Under the pieces are notes generated by a model. That model saw only the letters and a program-made list of their open reading frames with translations, was not told the origin of the DNA and searched no databases. A stretch of DNA of 7,228 nt from CAMYLR01 sp039590215 (GTDB taxonomy: Bacteria; Gemmatimonadota; Gemmatimonadetes; JACCXV01; JAHWKZ01): contig JBDHFX010000079.1 of NCBI GenBank assembly GCA_039590215.1, positions 1 to 7,228 of the forward strand. Reading direction: 5' to 3'. The position numbers and the translations under genes are program-made. Numbering within the stretch: position 1 is the first letter of the stretch; each line of letters opens with the position of its first letter. Positions 6,000 through 7,228 of this stretch are shown one piece after another.

Positions 6000-6092
6000 G
6001 CTCGACAGCGAGAGATATGACCATGCTACGAGCGCAGCGAAAACCGCCACAAACATCTCTAGGATGCGCCACATGCTAAATTTCTTTTCCAC
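5991..6092 (-). CDS. Small single-helix membrane peptide (33 aa)
   Basis: Not a family I recognise. A GTG at 6092 follows GGAGG (6099-6103) with six-base spacing, the strongest ribosome site in this stretch. The product starts MEKKFSMWRILEM, with a basic N-terminus, continues as one hydrophobic helix (FVAVFAALVAWSYLSL) and ends in SSIG. This is a typical layout for a small inner-membrane peptide with the N-terminus in the cytoplasm. A sigma70-like promoter lies about 40 bases upstream of the start, and a hairpin overlaps the stop. Promoter, SD, short membrane ORF and hairpin together make a complete small transcription unit. It lies immediately upstream of merR on the same strand, so it may be cotranscribed with merR, but no mercury-binding residue (no Cys) is present. 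At this length, chance or the remnant of a larger gene cannot be excluded. Confidence 0.55.
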   Translation of the reverse strand: MEKKFSMWRILEMFVAVFAALVAWSYLSLSSIG

Positions 6093-6138
6093 GCCAAACC
6101 TCCGTTCGGCCTGTGTTTCCGGTGTTGTTACTTATCCT

Positions 6139-6167
6139 TGTATATCCGCATCGGCGCTGGATTTCAA
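6139..6167 (-). promoter_or_regulatory. sigma70-like promoter for small peptide (and perhaps merR)
   Basis: On the minus strand TTGAAA (6162-6167, five of six to consensus) and TATACA (6139-6144, four of six) are separated by exactly 17 bases. The predicted start near 6132 gives a leader of about 40 bases to the small-peptide GTG. It is the best promoter-like pair I can find upstream of merR. Confidence 0.5.
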
Positions 6168-6307
6168 CTACGTATCATGTCGACCGTGGATTTTTTCTAT
6201 GCGAATATCTGTAAAACTCGTTGTTAATGCCTGGGGTGACGCCGAGCTCTCGTGACCCCACGAAAGGCCGCACGGTGTAGTGGTGCTCGACCTGTAGCCT
6301 GACACGT
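6168..6307. other. Spacer without supported gene
   Basis: No coding frame here has start, SD and sensible protein properties. An imperfect stem lies at 6232-6260: TGGGGTGACG against CGTGACCCCA, nine of ten pairs with a nine-base loop. It lies just downstream of the broken membrane gene and could have been its terminator, but no T-run follows directly on either strand. Confidence 0.35.
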
Positions 6308-6710
6308 CTAGCTGTCCGAGTTGCCCCACGTTTTTCTGGCTGCCGCAACGGTGATAGCCAGTCCGAGCAACGCGACGCACCCGAACATGATCCTGGTGAT
6401 CGTGCGTTCGCGTCACGCGACAACAGGGGGAGATCACCCGAGAAGTGTTCGGCTGCTCCGTAAAGCGTTACCCAAGCGCTCATGATGGTGATCGAGATGA
6501 CGACGGCTCCGGCTGACCACGAAGCGAGGCTGCTCTGTGGCTTGACGACAGTCGCCAGACCTCCGCCCACGAACAGCAGTCCCACGAGGCCGAGGATCCA
6601 GTTCGGGGCGTGAACCGTTTCGGGGTCGATCGGGATTACGTCGATCGCACGAGGGAGACGACGATCCCGGCAACGATCAGGAAAATGCCCAGTAGAACAC
6701 GGTTTACCAC
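6308..6710 (-). pseudogene. Small four-helix membrane protein, broken by two frameshifts
   Basis: Three consecutive reading frames give one coherent membrane protein. Frame one (GTG 6710 to the TAA at 6636) encodes a helix, NRVLLGIFLIVAGIVVSLV. Frame two continues from about 6648 with IDVIPIDPETVHAPNWILG, then helices WILGLVGLLFVGGGLATVV and VVISITIMSAWVTLYGAA, to SGDLPLLSRD near 6412. Frame three gives RERTITRIMFGCVALLGLAI and ends at the TAG at 6308. The 'ip.dp....HAP.W...L.G..F...G' pattern and the late 'R..FG' helix recall, from memory, a common unnamed four-helix protein of about 130 residues, and the joined product would be about 134. Each junction is explained by one missing base. Either the gene is decaying or the assembly has two errors; neither site is a homopolymer or a recognisable slippery heptamer. 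SD is weak. It diverges from the SnoaL-like gene. Confidence 0.65.
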
Positions 6711-6802
6711 GTGACTCAAGCTACTTGAATGAACGATCGGCGGACGGGAAGCGTCTTCGGGACGATATTCTCGCCTTTATGTCCCCAGTCAGGAGATTAC
6801 AG
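6711..6802. promoter_or_regulatory. Divergent gap upstream of SnoaL-like gene
   Basis: This region lies between the starts of the broken membrane gene and the SnoaL-like gene. The plus strand has a strong SD (AGGAGA, 6791-6796). TATTCT at 6766-6771 is a possible -10 but has no good -35 partner. TTGAAT at 6725-6730 is -35-like but has no -10 at the right distance. Confidence 0.3.
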
Positions 6803-7228
6803 ATGAAGATCGTCGCCCCAGGGTTTGTCGCTTTCTTATTGATCGTTTCGATTGTACCAGTCTTCGGTCAGACGGCCAACGTTCGCCCGGAGGATGTCGC
6901 GTCACCGAGGGCGATCGTGCTCGCGGGTTATGACGCACTGGCGCGCGCGCCCGGTGAGGATTTCGATTGGGATCGCTTCCGCGGTCTGTTCCTGCCGGGT
7001 GCGCTCATGATCCCGAGCACCGAACAGCGCGGTGGCGAGTTTGACATCCTGTCGGTTCAGGATTTCATCGATTGGGTGGACAATTCGTACGCCGAGAACA
7101 ACCCGATCGGCGGACCCGACGATCAAGGTTTTCAAGAGGAAGAGATCGCCACCGTCATCGAGCAGTTTGGCGACGTCGCCCAGGCGTTCAGCACCTATCA
7201 GAAGCACCTGTGGGGTCAGGACGAGATC
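6803..7228 (+). CDS. Secreted SnoaL/NTF2-like protein, C-terminus outside window
   Basis: The first 142 residues of an exported protein with a SnoaL/NTF2-like (cone-shaped alpha+beta barrel) fold. The ATG at 6803 has AGGAGA at six-base spacing. Residues 1-22 form a signal peptide (MKIVAPGFVAFLLIVSIVPV, then FG-Q, cleavage near 22/23). The mature part opens with SPRAIVLAGYDALARAPGEDFDWDRFRGLFLPGALMIP (34-71), the helix-helix-strand entrance typical of the fold, and continues with LSVQDFIDWVD (83-93) and FQEEEIATVIEQFGDVAQAFSTYQ (110-133). In relatives I recall, the protein ends about 25-40 residues later with a final strand pair, so little is missing. The fold serves enzymes and binding proteins, and no catalytic residues can be assigned; function unknown. 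It is transcribed away from the broken membrane gene, and its relation to the mer cluster is probably only positional. Confidence 0.82.
   Translation, partial: MKIVAPGFVAFLLIVSIVPVFGQTANVRPEDVASPRAIVLAGYDALARAPGEDFDWDRFRGLFLPGALMIPSTEQRGGEFDILSVQDFIDWVDNSYAENNPIGGPDDQGFQEEEIATVIEQFGDVAQAFSTYQKHLWGQDEI

Noticed and set aside
5818..6255. 145-residue plus-strand frame spanning the merR start and the small-peptide gene
   Set aside because: No SD, no coherent domain, and it runs through both hairpins and the opposing promoter-like sequence.
6308..6710. Programmed -1 frameshifting as explanation for the broken membrane gene
   Set aside because: Both shifts are formally -1, but no slippery heptamer or suitable downstream structure is visible at either junction.
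6902..7207. 101-residue minus-strand frame within the SnoaL-like gene
   Set aside because: It is a shadow of the coding strand, which has an SD, signal peptide and recognisable fold motifs.

Overview
The window comes from a GC-rich bacterial chromosome. Its tetratricopeptide secretory protein, its SnoaL-like exported protein and the clean Shine-Dalgarno (SD) sites (AAGGAG, AGGAGA, GAGGAG) resemble what I remember from environmental Gemmatimonadota, Acidobacteriota and similar lineages. That placement is an impression from family types, not a measurement. No rRNA, tRNA, transposase, integrase or CRISPR array is visible.

Left part (1-2605, minus strand): a three-gene block reading right to left. 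A 545-residue secreted TPR protein is followed after 19 bases by a small lipoprotein-like protein, which overlaps by 17 bases a second lipoprotein that runs off the left edge. All three carry export signals, so this is probably an envelope-directed operon of unknown function. It diverges, across a 132-base regulatory gap, from an APC-superfamily amino acid permease (2738-4048, plus).

Centre (4045-5878, minus strand): a compact mercury-responsive cluster. In transcription order it holds merR (all three Hg-binding cysteines at Tn501 spacing), a near-canonical mer operator/promoter (perfect 18-base palindrome between TTGACT and TATACT), a small cytosolic thioredoxin-fold protein with a CP site, merT, and an exported CGGC thioredoxin-like protein. 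The last gene ends convergently with the permease on a shared CTAG. There is no merA and no recognisable merP, and merR lies upstream in tandem rather than divergent. Mercury would be sensed and imported, with two thiol-redox proteins in place of the usual scavenger and reductase. Any reductase would have to be encoded elsewhere.

Right part (5879-7228): a sparse stretch. A 33-codon single-helix membrane peptide gene (5991-6092, minus) has its own promoter-like sequence and strong SD, and its stop codon lies inside a hairpin. A G-quadruplex-type motif and a second hairpin then lie in the merR leader. Further right is a small four-helix membrane-protein gene broken by two frameshifts (6308-6710, minus). 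Divergent from it is a secreted SnoaL/NTF2-like protein (6803 onward, plus), cut by the window edge.
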